Origin: Cryptomeria japonica
Lineage: Eukaryota; Streptophyta; Pinopsida; Cupressales; Cupressaceae
Assembly: GCF_030272615.1 (NCBI RefSeq)
Contig: NC_081410.1
Span: forward strand, 289,169,957-289,233,956
Direction of reading: 5' to 3'
DNA: 64,000 bases
Positions 20,961-34,390 of this stretch are shown here, piece by piece. The notes beneath the pieces were generated by a model. It made no database searches. It was not told the origin of the DNA and saw only the letters and a program-made list of their open reading frames with translations. A program made the position numbers and the translations under genes. How positions within the stretch are numbered: position 1 is the first letter of the stretch; each line of letters starts with the position of its first letter.

Positions 20961-23109
20961 AGAAAACTACTTTTTCGGCCTCAAAATCATTTTTTTTATC
21001 CTGCGAGTTTCGTCCGTACAGCCTTTGCAAAATATCATATGAGTAGTTTCACTGCATCATACGACATTATATTGACACTTGCAATTTATTGTATGAAACA
21101 AGATCATATCCTTTAAATTGTTGTACGAATCAGAATATAGACTCGTATGACATACTAATTTTCTTATAATTTGTCATCCTATGCTGATTCTCGACTCATA
21201 CGACATACTGCTTATGCTATCCTTTTGTCGTTCTGCACTGGTTTCTAACTCGTACGATAAAACTATTCTGTCATTCTATTTTATGAATATTGTCATACGA
21301 TTCTATTTTCTAATGGATTAAAAATAGATTACCTTTCAGGATTTTTTTTTTTTTGCTTAAATTTTGATGATGCTAATGCTGATCCTGGATTGTCTTATGT
21401 CTACCTGATATTTTCATAGCCTAACCAGTTTCTTGCAAAACGCTTGTCAAAGAATGTATCGATCAAATGTATGCCTGTCAAAGAATGAAAACAACATGAA
21501 AACTGATGCATTGTTTTTGCAGGTTGCCTAAAGAGAATCAACCAAACATCGTGTATTCTTTAAATTCATCTTTTTTAGGCACTTAAATTGCTATCTAGTT
21601 AATGAACAAATCTATCTTTTGTGTTTTCAAAAAAATCTAAGAGGTAGGAGAGTATGCTCTTGTCTTCTATAAACAATCAGAAATCTAGACCCTCAAAGTT
21701 TTTTTCTAAGTTTTGAGATTTGTGTACCTTTAGCAGGCTTGTCACAATGGGAAAAAGTAATCACCCTGTGAGAATGACCCAAGTGAGTACAGCTGGACCT
21801 AAGCATTCCAAATCACTATAATAAATAGGCCTCTGGTGATTAAAGTCATAGAGGATGAGATTATTTGAGTTTTCTCTTTGAGATCTCTCATATCGAGCAT
21901 TTTGTAGGGCCTCACAGTCTCAATCGCGTTTACATGACTACAGCTTGTTTCAGTACCTTGTCAGGCTATAGGCCTCATTCATGCTTGCATGACTTTAAGG
22001 GGTAATTTCAAATGGAATTCCTGATTAAGAACTATAAAATAGAAGCTACCCAATTCACCTCCGAAAGGTTGATAATCTTTGTGCAAGAGAGATAGTAACT
22101 CTCCCAAGACACTTGCCATATCATGCCCCTATTAGCATTTGGAGTTGGCTAATATGGCATTGAGAATCCATTGCATGAGACTCAGCAGCCATATTTTAAT
22201 TAGCTATTGGGTGTGTACCTAAGTCAACAAGAAAAAATTTTCTTCTCTAAGCCAACTTCCATAGGGTTAGCATGTTGTGCTTGAAATATTACATATCTTA
22301 TGTGTTTTCTATGTTTTCATCCCTGAAACTAAAATTGAAATATTGAAACTAGAGAAAACAAATCAAACAATATCAAATAACTCAGTGATAAACTCTGTCT
22401 GTGTCACAAACTAGTCCATTCTGGTCAGAAATCAGTCCATCCCAGAATCAATTATACTCAGTTATCGTACTCAGCCATTGAAAAACTCAAAATTTTTAGT
22501 CTTTGCTTTGTGAATAGTCATACGAGTCTAGTAAATTATCATCCTATACCATATCTTGTGTCGTAAAACTATACTGAATTGTCATCCTGAGTCCCATATT
22601 ATGTCGTACAAAACCAAACAGTCTATCATACAAAATAGAACCAAATAGAATCATTTGTCATCCAGGACTTACCCATTTGTCATACGGTGCTAGGTAGCAA
22701 CTTGTATGAAATAGAATTGTTGTCGCCCTGAACTTGTTGAATTGTTGTACAGTCTCAGAAATTATGTCGTATGAGTCTTTGATTTTGCCAATCCAGAATA
22801 GTTAAACCTGTCCAAAATAGTCTACAGCGAGCCTAAAACTGGTTATCATCCTCATAAGCATAAACAACCTTGATAGTGTACCTCTGCAATTGCGTTGCAT
22901 GATTTTGGTGATCATTTCTTAGCTAGTTCAAACGAACATTTTATCAAACCTAAGTCAACCTAGATAATGTCTTACACAAGATAGATCATTCTTGAAACTA
23001 GACCAGATCTTAAGTTACTTCTCCTAATTACTATGTTAAAATGAACTACTAGCTACAATTTGATCTTGACTTCTGCAACACATCTTGCTCTTGGTCCTAC
23101 CGGTTAGAA
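20961..23109 (+). other. Leader of the nested gypsy
   Basis: About 2.1 kb without a supportable gene, typical in length for Tat-like elements. It is sprinkled with variants of TCGTACGA and CATACGA (for example near 21055, 21145, 21205, 21258, 21295, 22515 and 22765). Similar motifs recur at 34545-34750. Confidence 0.6.
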
Positions 23110-24694
23110 ATGCCTGCTCAAACTAGAAGCTCTCGTAGCAAAAGAGACAAAGAAAAAGAGACACCCTTTTCGACCAAAGACAATCCATTCTTCAAAGAAA
23201 ACCTCTTTTACAATAAACCATCCTCATCATAGATACCAGTTTACGATATACCAATCTTTAGTCAGCCCTTATCTCCCACCATGTCTGGAGAAAGGCAAGA
23301 AAGAGAAGCTAGTAAACAAAACACTCATGAAGATTTCAGCAATCATGCCACTGATAGTGATTCATCAACTGAATCTAAGCTTCCTGAACCTCTTGAAGAT
23401 GAAGTACATAGATGTCAGAATGATAAAGAATTCTGGAAAATGATGAAGGTCATCATGGCTAGGGAAAAAGAAGACTATTTCCTAGAATTAGCAAAACAAG
23501 GTGCGAAACTCCCTATTGGTTATAATGTGGAGGCCCTTGTTGCTAAAGAGGAAGAGACACCATGGGGAAAAATGAGCAAACAAATGCAAGCATTACAAAC
23601 TACAGTCACAAGAATAGAAAACAGGGATAAAACGCCAAAACAATATTCTTTGGACACAATATGCCCATTCCCATTTGACAAAAACCTTTACATGTCTCCA
23701 TTTGTTTCATGATCTGAGATCCCAAAATTTGATAAGTATGATGGTACCTCAGATCCTCAAGATCATGTCAAAGAGTTTTGTGCTTCTTGTATGGAGTTTA
23801 TGCATGATCAAACATACCTCATGCACCTTTGCCCAAGGAGTTTAGGGGGTCAAGCAATGGAATGGTTCGCAAGACTACCCAAAGGAATAAAAATGTTTGA
23901 AGAACTAATCCAACTATTTTTTACAACAATACTCATACAACATTCATCACCCAGTCACTATGATAGAGCTTTGCAATACTAGACAAAAGATAGGAGAACC
24001 CTTTCTCACTTTCCTCCAATGATGGAGAAAGATGTTCTCTAGATATTCATGAACTATCCCAGATCTTGAGAGAATGGATATCTTCATCAACAACTTAGTC
24101 CCTGAATTGAAATACAGTGTCTAGATGCAAGTACACCCTTCATTCAACAAAATGCTAGATAACACCCTCAGAATGGAAGACGTGCTTATCAAAAAGGGAG
24201 ATATATCACTTTGGAAAAAAACATTGCAAGGTTCTAGCTCTAAAGAAAAGAGTAAATACTGGAAATATGGAAAATACAACAACAAGAATGTCATTAGTGA
24301 TGGAGTGGTAGATACTGTCCAAGCAAAAACAAAATCCATAATATTTAACTTGGCTAGTGGCACACAAGCACTCAAGGTAGTTGAAACTACAACAGAGAAT
24401 CCCCCAAAGAAAACAATAGAGTGGTTTAAAGACAAACCTTGGGTCTCAAAGCCTAAGCATGAGTTTACTCCTCTAGATGAGTCATATGAATCAGCTTTTA
24501 AAACTTTATTGGCAAATAATCTGATAACATTGCCAGACAATTCTAGACCATATGACCCAGAAATTAGACCCAAATGGTGGAGAGAAAATGAGTATTGTGA
24601 CTACCATCGGAACAAGGGACATAACATAAACCACTGCATGAAACTACGACATGAAATCCAAGATCTCATTGATGCAGGCAAAATCATTGTTTGA
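23110..24694 (+). pseudogene. Gypsy Gag (Tat-like), broken
   Basis: The start ATG at 23110 (MPAQTRSSRSKRDKEK..) is chosen because the related minus-strand gag starts in the same way at 53610. An in-frame TAG follows near 23230. Blocks in order are AREKEDYFLELAKQGAKLP, the capsid core PKFDKYDGTSDPQDHVKEF (~23722) and LCPRSLGGQAMEWFARLP (~23827), then, after a shift into another frame near 24100, HPSFNKMLDNTLRMEDVLIKK and a CDYHRNKGHNINHC knuckle-like motif (~24597-24640). The order matches a retrotransposon Gag followed by a Zn-binding nucleocapsid segment. In-frame stops at 23710, 23980 and 24694 show that it is dead. Confidence 0.85.
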
Positions 24695-26640
24695 AATCAT
24701 GCAACTAATGTTGATCATAAGGCCTTTAAAGATCCCTTACCCACTTATGAACAAGGAGATTCCTCAAAATCCAAGGGAGGAGCTAGAGTTAATTATACTT
24801 ACACTAACAATGATAATATGATCAAGATGATTGAATCTGTTCAACTTGAATATTGCAATGTGATCATAGTCCAGGATCATCAAATTCAAACACCAACTGC
24901 TAATGTCGTGACTCACGCTCAAAGGAAGATTTCTCTCCTAGGAGCTAGTCCCCCAACTTTTGATCAAACAACATCAAAACTGCCAAATAGACAAACAGAC
25001 ACAATCGTGGCTAAATCAAAACAACCAGCTTCATTGTCTTCCCCTGGTTATAGTATTGTTGAACAATTGAAGAGAACGAATGCTCAAATCTCCATTTTAG
25101 AATTGCTTAAGATCTCTTCTGCTCATAAAGAGGTCCTAGACAAGGCTCTACTTACTACCAGTGTCCCTAAAGATTTAGACGTAGATCGGTTTCAATCTAT
25201 GGTGGGTCACCTGATCTCACCCCATTATCTCACATTCTTTGAAGAAGATGATAATTCACTGAGTCATCCACATAACTAGCCATTACACATTGAAGCCATG
25301 ATCCATAAACACTATGTTAAACATTTTTTGATAGATGGAGGCGCTGGGTTGAATATTTGTACTTACGGTCTATTAACATAGCTGGGATTCTCTGAAAATG
25401 TTATTGATCCAACAAAGAAGATAACAATCAAGTCTTATGATGAAGAGGAAAGAACTTCTAAGGGACTAGTATCATTGTCAATCAGAGTAGGACCTGTGGA
25501 GAGAGATGTCATTTTTCAAGTCCTGGATCTTCATCTTTCATACAACATCTTACTGGGTAGGCCATGGATTCATGAAATGAAAGCAGTACCATCTACATAT
25601 CATCAATGCCTAAAATTTCCCTATAATGGAGTTGAAGTCAATATTCCTGCCGATACAAGCTATACCTGCAATGCATTAAGACAGGGTGCTGATACTTTTG
25701 TTCCTAATAATAGAGCAACTTCTATAGCTAAAAGTTTGGAATCTTTGCTGAAAGATTTGGAAAAGAAACTGAGAATCACAAACACTGGCATGGATGGTTA
25801 CAAGATAGATCATATACTCTCACTAACGTCTCTTCCTCCATCACCAAGACAGACGAGAAAACCATCAGAGGGCATGAGGCCACAAACTTCAACTCCAAAA
25901 GTCATTTATGATGGCACCTTTATACAGTCCTCTACTTCTCTTGCAAGTGAAATAGAAGGGGATGATGTCCTTAAATTTCTCTTTAGAGAAGATAGTACAG
26001 ATAAAGAAATATGACATTGTGAGATTTCTCCAACACAATATGGTCAAGGCTATAAGGTGCTTCAATGCATGGGATATTCAGGTACTGGTCCTCTTGGCAA
26101 ATGTCAAAAAGGTATTGTTGAACCTATTCAGTTACAAACTAAGTCGACCAATGATAAATCTGGATTGGGATATGATCCAAGAAAGTCATCAGATCAGAAG
26201 CACACATCTCACCATCAACATAAATGGAAGAAAAAGGTACTACCTTTAACAGCACAAGAAATTGATACTCAACAAACTCAGGAGGAATGTGATGGTGAAC
26301 AAAAAGAATTGCCCACCCAGGGAGAGGAAATAGATGGTAATCAAGTTCAGTTATATCAGCTATGATACCACATGAAGTAGATGCCCCAGAGGATATGAGA
26401 GATGAAATATACAGAATCAAAATTATTTGCACCGCTGAACATTCTGGTCACATATACTGGCAGACAACAAGTAGATGACTCAGAAACTGATTCAAATGAG
26501 TATGAATGGGGTCCAGATCACATCTCAGATACATCTACTATAGAAATGCTTGAAGAACTCAGGGATACCGCAAATGATGCACAAGAGCTGATACGCCTAA
26601 GAATGCAAAAGGAAATACAAGAAATCAGATTAAAATGACA
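24695..26640 (+). pseudogene. Gypsy aspartic protease and flanking linker, broken
   Basis: After the Gag stop at 24694 the same frame continues. A conserved helical stretch (QISILELLKISSAHKEVLDKAL, 25087-25152 in part) precedes the protease, whose active-site motif reads LIDGGAGLNICT (~25330-25365) and whose second hallmark is LLGRPWIHEM (~25550-25580). The protease would cleave Gag-Pol. Downstream are charged linker frames to about 26640 without a recognised domain. Stops at 25278, 25380 and 26012 interrupt it. Homologous blocks are found in the minus-strand element at 52294-51257. Confidence 0.8.
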
Positions 26641-27700
26641 AGAAGACTATGACCGACAATCAAAGAAAGAAAGGGCACAAGCAAGTCCTTCACCTACCAA
26701 TCCTCCTAATGAGATAGGACAAATCAAGTATGGAACCACACAAGAAGAACTAGAAGCTAGAGCAAGAGAACCAGTCATTAGTCCAGAAGAAGCTGAATGG
26801 AATAGATGACAGGGATTAACAGAACCGTCAAAGTCATGTCCACAAGTGTGTCAAATGCAAGCAATCAATGAACCAAATCGCGAAGGAACTTGCAGCATCA
26901 AGGATGTGGGTGTTGATACTATATATGCCTTCACTAAACCACTTGAATATGAGTCAACAACTTCATCCTATGACTCTGATGACTTAGACAGGAGTTCTAT
27001 CTATGACAACAACTATTCAATAATGCATTATGACTACTATGTCATGAATGATGAAATAATGTCTACTGTTATACCATAGTATGTAGCCCAGTCTGAAGTA
27101 GGTGATGATGCTAGAAGTAGGTCAGTTGAATTGAGTCCAATACATACTAACATGAATGATGATAATCATGTCATAACTCTTCCTAGTCCCGAGACACATA
27201 CGCAAGGTAGTCTTCTGGAACTCGACTGGTTGGTCTGAAACAATGATGATAGTATCGTGAACTCCCTTGAGCCTATTCCACCCTTATCCTTAATGCATCT
27301 AGAACTGATTGATTGCACCCTTTCTAACAAACCCTTGAATGTACCTACTTTTGCCACTGACTATACACTAGCCTACTATCTCAATGCAGTTGAACCCATG
27401 TACTCTTCCACCAACAAACATAATGAAAACATGACTAAAGTGGATATCAAGTATCTTAGTCACAAAAACAAGAAAATAAAGAATAAAAGATCTGATGGCG
27501 AAAACCACATTGTGGCAGTGTCAAACTCTAAAAAGAGAAAATAAAGAATGAACCTAAGGGTGAAAACCTCTCTGAGGCACCTGAAGGTGAGATACTTGAT
27601 ATACTGTCGAGTCACTTCCAGGAGAGATCTTCCATATTGATCGAGCCAACTTAGCCAGTGAACATTGGGAGTCAAGAGATACCGCATATCATTCATTTAG
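26641..27700 (+). pseudogene. Linker between protease and RT of the nested gypsy
   Basis: Continuing frames (for example 26846-27079 and 27257-27544) are acidic and Ser/Asp/Asn-rich (YESTTSSYDSDDLDRSS), with stops at 26638, 26807 and 27077. No domain is recognised. A shift to another frame occurs between about 27545 and 27780, before RT. Confidence 0.5.
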
Positions 27701-29640
27701 CTTAATCACTATTAGCAAAAGAGTTAAAAGATTTCAGCAATCTATTTTTAGAAAAGAAGATCAACTTTGCATGGACATACTCAGATATGCCAGGACTAGA
27801 TCCGGATCTCATCATGCATCATCTCTCTATTATGCAAGGAGTTAAACCAGTCAAACAAATACTCCAAAAGATGCATCCTCATGTGGCACTGCTAGTTAAG
27901 GTTGAACTAGAGAAATTGCTAAAAGCTGGATTTATCAGAGCTATAGACTATGCAGAATGGATATCCAACATAGTACCTGTATCAAAAGTAGACAAATCTA
28001 TTAGAGTTTACATAGATTTCAAGGACCTCAACAAGGCATGTCCAAAAGATGATTTTCCATTGCCCAACATTGACATGATAGTCGATATGACTGCTAGATA
28101 TAAGATGTATTCATTAATGGATGGATTCTCTGGTTACAATCAGATCAAGATAGCACTTGAAGATCAAGAGAAGACAACTTTCACATGTACATGGGGAACC
28201 TTCTACTGGACTGTTATGCTGTTTGGTCTAAAGAATGCAGGAGCAAATTACCAAAGAGAAGTAACCACTATTTTCCATGGTATGATGCATAAAAACATGG
28301 AAGATTATGTTGATGACACCCTGGTAAAGACTATGAAGAGATCTACACACATTCAAGAGCTTGGCCTCATATTAGATCGAATGGAAAGATTCAAGCTCTA
28401 CTTAAATCCAAAGAAATGTGCATTTGGGGTAACATCAGGAAAATTGCTTGGGTACATAATATCCATAAAAAGAATTGAGGTTGACCCTGAAAAGGTCCAA
28501 GCTATAATGGAAATGCCTCCACCAAAGAATATCAGTTAGATGAAAAGTCTACAAGGTCATCTTCAGTCCATAAGGCATTTTATATCTCAGCTAGCTGACA
28601 AAGCTCAACCCTTCACGAAGGTATTAAGGAAAGGGATTCGATAAAACTAGGATGAAGATTGTGAATGACATTTACATCAAATTAAAGAATATCTTTCTAA
28701 TCCACCCATATTAATGCCACCATTTCAAGGTAAGCCATTGATCCTGTACATATCAGCTATGGATACTTCACTAGGGGCACTTCTGGCACAACAAAATGAA
28801 AATAAAATGGAATGAGCTATCTATTACATCAATAGAACATTGGAATGAATTATACTATAATAGAGAAAGCATGCTTAGCTTTGGTCTTTGCATCATAAAA
28901 ATTAAGGCATTATATGTTGGCACACTCTATTAAGCTGGTAGCCAAGATTGATCCACTCAAGTATCTTCTTAGTAAAGAAAAACTTATAGGAAGATTGGCC
29001 AAATGGGTCATGGTCCTTACAGAATTTGACATTGAATATGCGGAACACACAGCCATCAAAGGACAGGTTATTGCAGACCAACTTGTTGAAGCTCCACTAG
29101 AAGACGATCAACCACTGCATATAGAATTCCTAGATGAATCAATCATGCACCTTATTGAACAATCATGGAAGATGTTCTTTGATGGGTCTTTCACTCAACA
29201 TGGTTCTGGTGCCGGGATACTATTTATTACTCCCTAGAAATACTCAATTCCAAAAACTTACAAACTTCTCTTCCCTTGCACAAACAACATTGCAGAATAT
29301 GAAGCTTTGGTAAATGGGATCAAGTTGGCCATCGAGTGGAAGATCATGGAGTTACACATCTATGGAGATTCTCAACTCATTATCAACCAAATTAATGACC
29401 TATATTAGACAAGAGATGAGAAACTAATGCCTTACAAGAGGATGGTGGATGACCTCAAGAAATATTTTACCTCTGTATCATTTCAGTAGATCCCCAGAAC
29501 AACAAATAGAGCATTGGATGCAATGGCCACTTTGGCATCTATACCGCAGCTACAGGAGTCTAATTTTCACTTTGAATTCCTGGTGGAAGAGTTACATTAC
29601 CCTGCCTATGATTCTCCCGAGTCCCAGGTAGTCTATTCTA
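27701..29640 (+). pseudogene. Gypsy reverse transcriptase, RNase H and second RNase H (aRNH)
   Basis: RT blocks in order: VKVELEKLLKAGFIRAI, DFKDLNKACPKDDFPLPNID, MDGFSGYNQIKIA and the catalytic YVDD (28306-28317), then LNPKKCAFGV and GKLLGYIIS. After the stop at 28537 the first RNase H is readable in pieces (LYISAMDTSLGALLAQQN; WVMVLTEFDIEYAEHTAIKG). A second, plant-type RNase H follows with all four acidic positions: FFDGS (~29175), NIAEYEALVNGIKLA (~29290), YGDSQLI (~29362) and NRALDAMATLA (~29503). The frame changes near 28550-28900, and there are TAG stops at 29236 and 29406. Together these copied the element's RNA into DNA. Confidence 0.88.
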
Positions 29641-30913
29641 TTATTGGACATGACTCATCTCGTTATAGCCACATTTTCTCTTACTTATGTGACCAAGTCA
29701 TCCCTACTAATCTTTCCCGAAATGAAAAAAAGCAACCTAATCCAAAATGTGTCACGGTACGTCATCATTGCTAACAACCTATTAAGGCGAGGTTTAGATA
29801 ATACTTTGCTTAGATGTCTAGAAACTAAGGAGTCTCAATGCGCATTATCTGAAGTTCATGAAGGTGTTTGTAGATCTCATTCGAATGGTCTAACTTTAGC
29901 ATGCAAACTACTAAGGGCTAGCTACTATTGGCCAGACATGGAGAAGGAAGCTATAAAATTTGCTAAAACCTATGAAAAGTGTTAGTTGCATGGGCACCTT
30001 ATACACGCTCCGGAAAGGGATCTCGTACCCTTTGTGACACACTGGCCCTTCCAATAGTGAGCATTCGATCTGATAGGCCAAATTTATCCTGCGTCATCTA
30101 ATGGACATAAATTTATTATGACTACCACTGAGTACTTCACTAAGTGGGTAGAAGCAGTTCCACTCATCAAGGCAACCAGAAAACAAGTAGCTCTGTTTAT
30201 TCTTAACTATATCATCTACAGATATGGTATACCTTCATCAATTATAACAAACAATGGAGGATAGTTTAAGAACAAAGATCTAGATGAACTCTATGAGAAG
30301 TTTAAAATCAGACAACACTGGTCCTCAGTATATTACCCTCAAAGTAATGGACAAGTAGAGGCATCTAACAAAAACCTACTGACTATCTTGCATAGAATAG
30401 TTAACAAATCCGGGAAGGATTGGCATCTGCAACCCAATCCTGCACTGTGGGCTTATAGATCAAGTATTAGAACACCTACTAGGGCTACACCTTTTTCTTT
30501 GGTGTATGGGTCTGAAGTAGTATTACCCATTGAAGTAGAAATACCATCTCTAAGAGTTTCCTTGCAAGGTCTTGTTACTAATGAAAACTATAGAATATCT
30601 AGATTGCAAGAGCTTGAATTGTTGGATGAGTGTTGGCAAGTGGCGTTTGATTAGAGTGTATCAAAAGAGAATGTCCAAAGGATATAATTAAAAATTTTGA
30701 CACTGAGAATTTTAGGTTGGTGACTTAGTTATAAGAGAGGATCTTAAAAATCAACAGTTTCGAGATAACAAAGGGAAGTTTGAACCCAACTGGCTGGGTC
30801 CCTATATCGTTACTGCAGCTTTTGGTTCTGGTGCTTATCAACTTTCAACATCAAAAGGAGAACAGCTTTATGAACCGATTAACACCATCCATCTGAAGAA
30901 ATTCTTCACCTAA
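29641..30913 (+). pseudogene. Gypsy integrase, broken
   Basis: After a frame change near 29640-29770 the integrase is readable. A zinc-binding N-terminus ends near KFAKTYEKC (~29985), and the core contains FDLIGQIYP, TTEYFTKWVEAVPLIKA, the region SIITNNGG (~30240) where the second catalytic Asp is replaced by Asn, and YYPQSNGQVEASNKN (~30335). The C-terminal tail ends in KGKFEPNWLGPYIV and INTIHLKKFF at 30913. It has no chromodomain. Stops at 29983, 30055, 30262 and 30652 inactivate it. Its role was insertion of the cDNA into the genome. Confidence 0.85.
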
Positions 30914-32550
30914 ATATTCTCTTCTCTAGTAGCTTATACAACAAAAATGTCCTGAAGAAATCACAAAAATCAGAAAATGTCCTGAAGAAATCATAAAAAT
31001 CAGAAAAAGTCCTGAAGAAATTCAAATAAAATAAATAAATAAATAAAAATTAAAAAAAGGAAAAAAGAGAGAAAATGCCCTAGTGAGAACCTAGTAAATA
31101 GGCACCTTGGTAAAAAAACAAAATTATCTGAATCTCTACCAAACAGGTGAAAACCTGGTAAACAGGCGCCTCTTGTACTCAAGTGCTCCATCTATCAATG
31201 CAACATTGGCATTCCTGCTTTCCTGCATATTTTCTTTCGCTTGTATATATTTTTGTCACTCTTCTTGCATCCTAGTTTGTTGGAACCTTCATGGCTTGAA
31301 ACCGATCAATGTCCTAGTCTTAGGTAATCAACAGAGCACATTACATGTCCTAAGTAGTGTCAACCAAGTCAACCTTACGTCAGTGAAACCTGGTCGTCCA
31401 CTCCGAGTCAGTCACCTGTCCCCAACTACTGAAGAGTTTTATCACTGAGTAAACAAGCAAAACAAAATGGAAAACAGTCACTAAAATATTTGAGATATGC
31501 ATGAAATTTTCTTTGTGTGCTATCTTTTATATTGGTTTTCGATTATTATCCCTCTGAGTAACTCGAGGAAGTCTATCTTGACTAAGAGGAGCAAGGATTG
31601 GGGGTATAATATTTTCTTTGTTTTCTGCTTGTAGGAATGATTCTAATGATCTAAAAACATCTAAATTAGTTGGGTGTCTGTGATAAGAGCCTTCACATCA
31701 AGGTGAAATTGCCTCACATACCTTGACTCCACTTATTTGAATGCTACAGGGAGGTTCCCATCATTTCTTTGTCTATTTTGAGGACATTTCTTTATTGTAC
31801 AATTTGGGTCCATGTGTAATTTGTCCAAGGATATGAATGAAAAAAGGGTCATTGCGAACAAGATAATTAATATTGCACATGAAAAGAAATGAACTCTATT
31901 CTGCCTGCTATAATTGTTAAATGCTCAATGATGAAAATTAAACTATTCAAATCTAGTGACTAGGTTTAGGTTGCATCTTATTTTGCATTTCATTCTACAT
32001 TTTGTGAATTTGGAGTGATTTCGGTATAGTAACAATGCTTTCTCTTTATTGTTTGAATGAGAGTTGGAGCGTCATCATTTCTTTGCTAAGTGGTCTCTTT
32101 TCATCATTTCTCTGATCAAGTACTTGTGTTTTGAGATGTTAGCTACATACATGAGCATTTAATATTATTCACTATCATTCATTTGCATTCATCTTATTGC
32201 ATAGAAAAATGAAAAAAATTGCATTACTCATTCTAGTTACTCATTTGCATCATCATTTATTTGCATATGAAAAGAAACAAAAATAAACGTCCATATTCCA
32301 TTTGCATCCATTCATGCTGAAAAGAAATGCATACATATAGAATAAAGCATATAAAAGACATCTCATAAGCGAATCAACACAATTATGATAAAGTCAAATC
32401 GGATCTCATATATATATATATATCATGTCAAGTCTAAGGTACAAAATGATGTCAAAAGACATATACAAACTCCCATTGGAGAAAGAATCGTATAGGCTAT
32501 AAAAAATGGGTGTGTCTACAAAAAATACCCGAGCTACAAAAAGAAATCAT
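30914..32550 (+). other. 3' spacer of the nested gypsy, between integrase and the antisense ORF
   Basis: No gene is supported on the plus strand. Three copies of GTCCTGAAGAAATC-like units lie at 30949-31020. The segment 31581-31620 (aagaggagcaaggattgg..) resembles 42079-42120 of the outer element. A (TA)n run is at about 32409-32424. Confidence 0.6.
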
Positions 32551-34390
32551 CTAACTAGCATCCTCTCCCTCATCGCCTGGTCGTGGAGGAGGAGCCTGAT
32601 GTCTGGGATCCTGATGAGGTGTGCGTGCTCCCTCTGACCGTGCCATGTATTGTGAGTAGGGTATCACCTGCTGAGCAATTGGAACTGCGACACTATATGT
32701 GGCCACATAGTAAGATTCCCTACTAGACTGGTGAAGGACCTCTTATTGCAGGGGATCTATCTTTGCTATCATCTCCGCTCTTAGTGCTGCAATCTAATGA
32801 TCATGCTTAGTCCTCACCTTGGCAATCTGGCGATCACGCTCAATCCTCATCTTGGCTAGCTGTCGGTCTTGCTCTGCCAGCTAAGTCTGAGCCACTAGCA
32901 ACTATGACTACAGCTCTGCAAGACGTTCCCTCATCGATTGTCCAACATCTGTCCCTTACTCTCTCACTGGCTCTCCACCCCCATCTCCAGCTCTAGCTCC
33001 ACCCTACTCCTCTCTCCACTGTTGAACTTGCCTAGGTGCTGTTGGAGCCTCCTCTATCCCACCCAATCTCACACCCACTCCTCCTAGGGATCTACCCTCA
33101 CCCCTCTGCTATCCTCCCTCAGCTGGCACCCTGCTACTTCTAGCACCTAGATCACCACTACCCTATCGTGGAGCCTCAGCTCTCTGTGCCCAACCCTGCC
33201 TCTGGCCCTGTCCCTATGCCAGTGTGGGGGCATCATCCTCACCATCCTCAATCTGACCTAGATTTGTAAAACGTGGGAACGGATGCTGCTGAAAATGATC
33301 TCTATACTGGGGAAATACACTCGCATCCGCTACATCATCCAAGTAATCCCACCTCAGGCAGTGTAACCCTGTCAACTCTTGCATCGCCAAAGCATATGAC
33401 AACCACAAAGACCATCCTTGTCTCTCCTCGTCAGCATACCAAGCATAAGTTGTATACTCCTATGAGATCCCCTAAGGTTGGCCATACTACCTCATCACCT
33501 GAGACACAATGAATCACTCCACAATGGTCTGTGACCTCCCAATCAGTAGGCATGTAACAAACAAGTCCCTACGAACTAGCCGCCAGTCATCCCATGGCTC
33601 CAAACCTCTATATGGTCTGCATACAATGGCTATCAGGTCATCGAACTACCATCTCCAAAAATTTGTCTTGCCCAAATGGGGCTGTGTAATATATTCAGCA
33701 TACCTCTAAATGATCGGCTGCCCAATCTCTCTCTATCAGCTACTATCGGTCGACACACAAGAAGGTGGTCCCAAGCCCACACCTGCAAAATATATACCCC
33801 AGTGGCCATGCTCCACCCATCTTTGTACATGATCTCATGCATCTCTTGATACATGTGGGCCAATAAATAAGAGCCCTAGCCAAGTCTCTGAGGGGTCTCT
33901 ATCAACCTCTCTAAAATCCAGCCCCATCTACACTGGAAGCCCTGTTGCCCTCTATCTGGCATAAGAAAATAGCCTATGAATCCTGCTAGGATGCATACCA
34001 GAGGATACTCCTCACTGTACTTGCTCATAAGAATATCCCAACTCATGGAATGAGTCAAAATATCAGGATCCCCGAAGACATGCCTAACTGCTTGCAATCC
34101 TGGAAGGTACCCTGAATCATAATCCACCTTATCCCCAGCAAAAGGGATATGGAGGATCTTGTATACATCCTCAGGAGTGATAGTCAACTCTCCCACCAAT
34201 AGATGAAATGTGTTATTCTCTGAATGAAAATGCTCTACCAATACTGTGAGCATTCCATGATTCACATGGATATCAGGTAATCCCAACAGATGAGTCAAGC
34301 CACACAAATCAACATGAGCCTGCTCAACCTTAGATAAATGTCGCACCAATGCCATGGTAGGAGGATACACACATCTGAATAACACAGGAG
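32551..34390 (-). pseudogene. Antisense ORF with plant mobile domain (PMD) similarity
   Basis: Read on the minus strand, opposite to the element. The open N-terminal part (34385-33876) contains RHLSKVEQAHVDLCGL, VLVEHFHSENNTFHLL and VGELTITPEDVYKILHIP, the pattern of the plant mobile domain (Pfam PF10536; MAIN/MAIL-type proteins and captured copies in transposons). After a stop the similarity resumes (33863-33633) with GVYILQVWAWDHLLVCRP, another hallmark of that domain. A further part is 33408-33214, then a Pro/Ser-rich region and a likely coiled coil (RQLAKMRIERDRQIAKV, ~32880-32810) with a final stop at 32551. Several in-frame stops indicate decay. PMD recognition is from memory of the family pattern, not from a search. 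Confidence 0.7.

Noticed and set aside
31107-31448. 113-residue frame after the gypsy integrase
   Set aside because: Lies in the 3' spacer, has no domain, and no comparable frame is seen in the related elements here.
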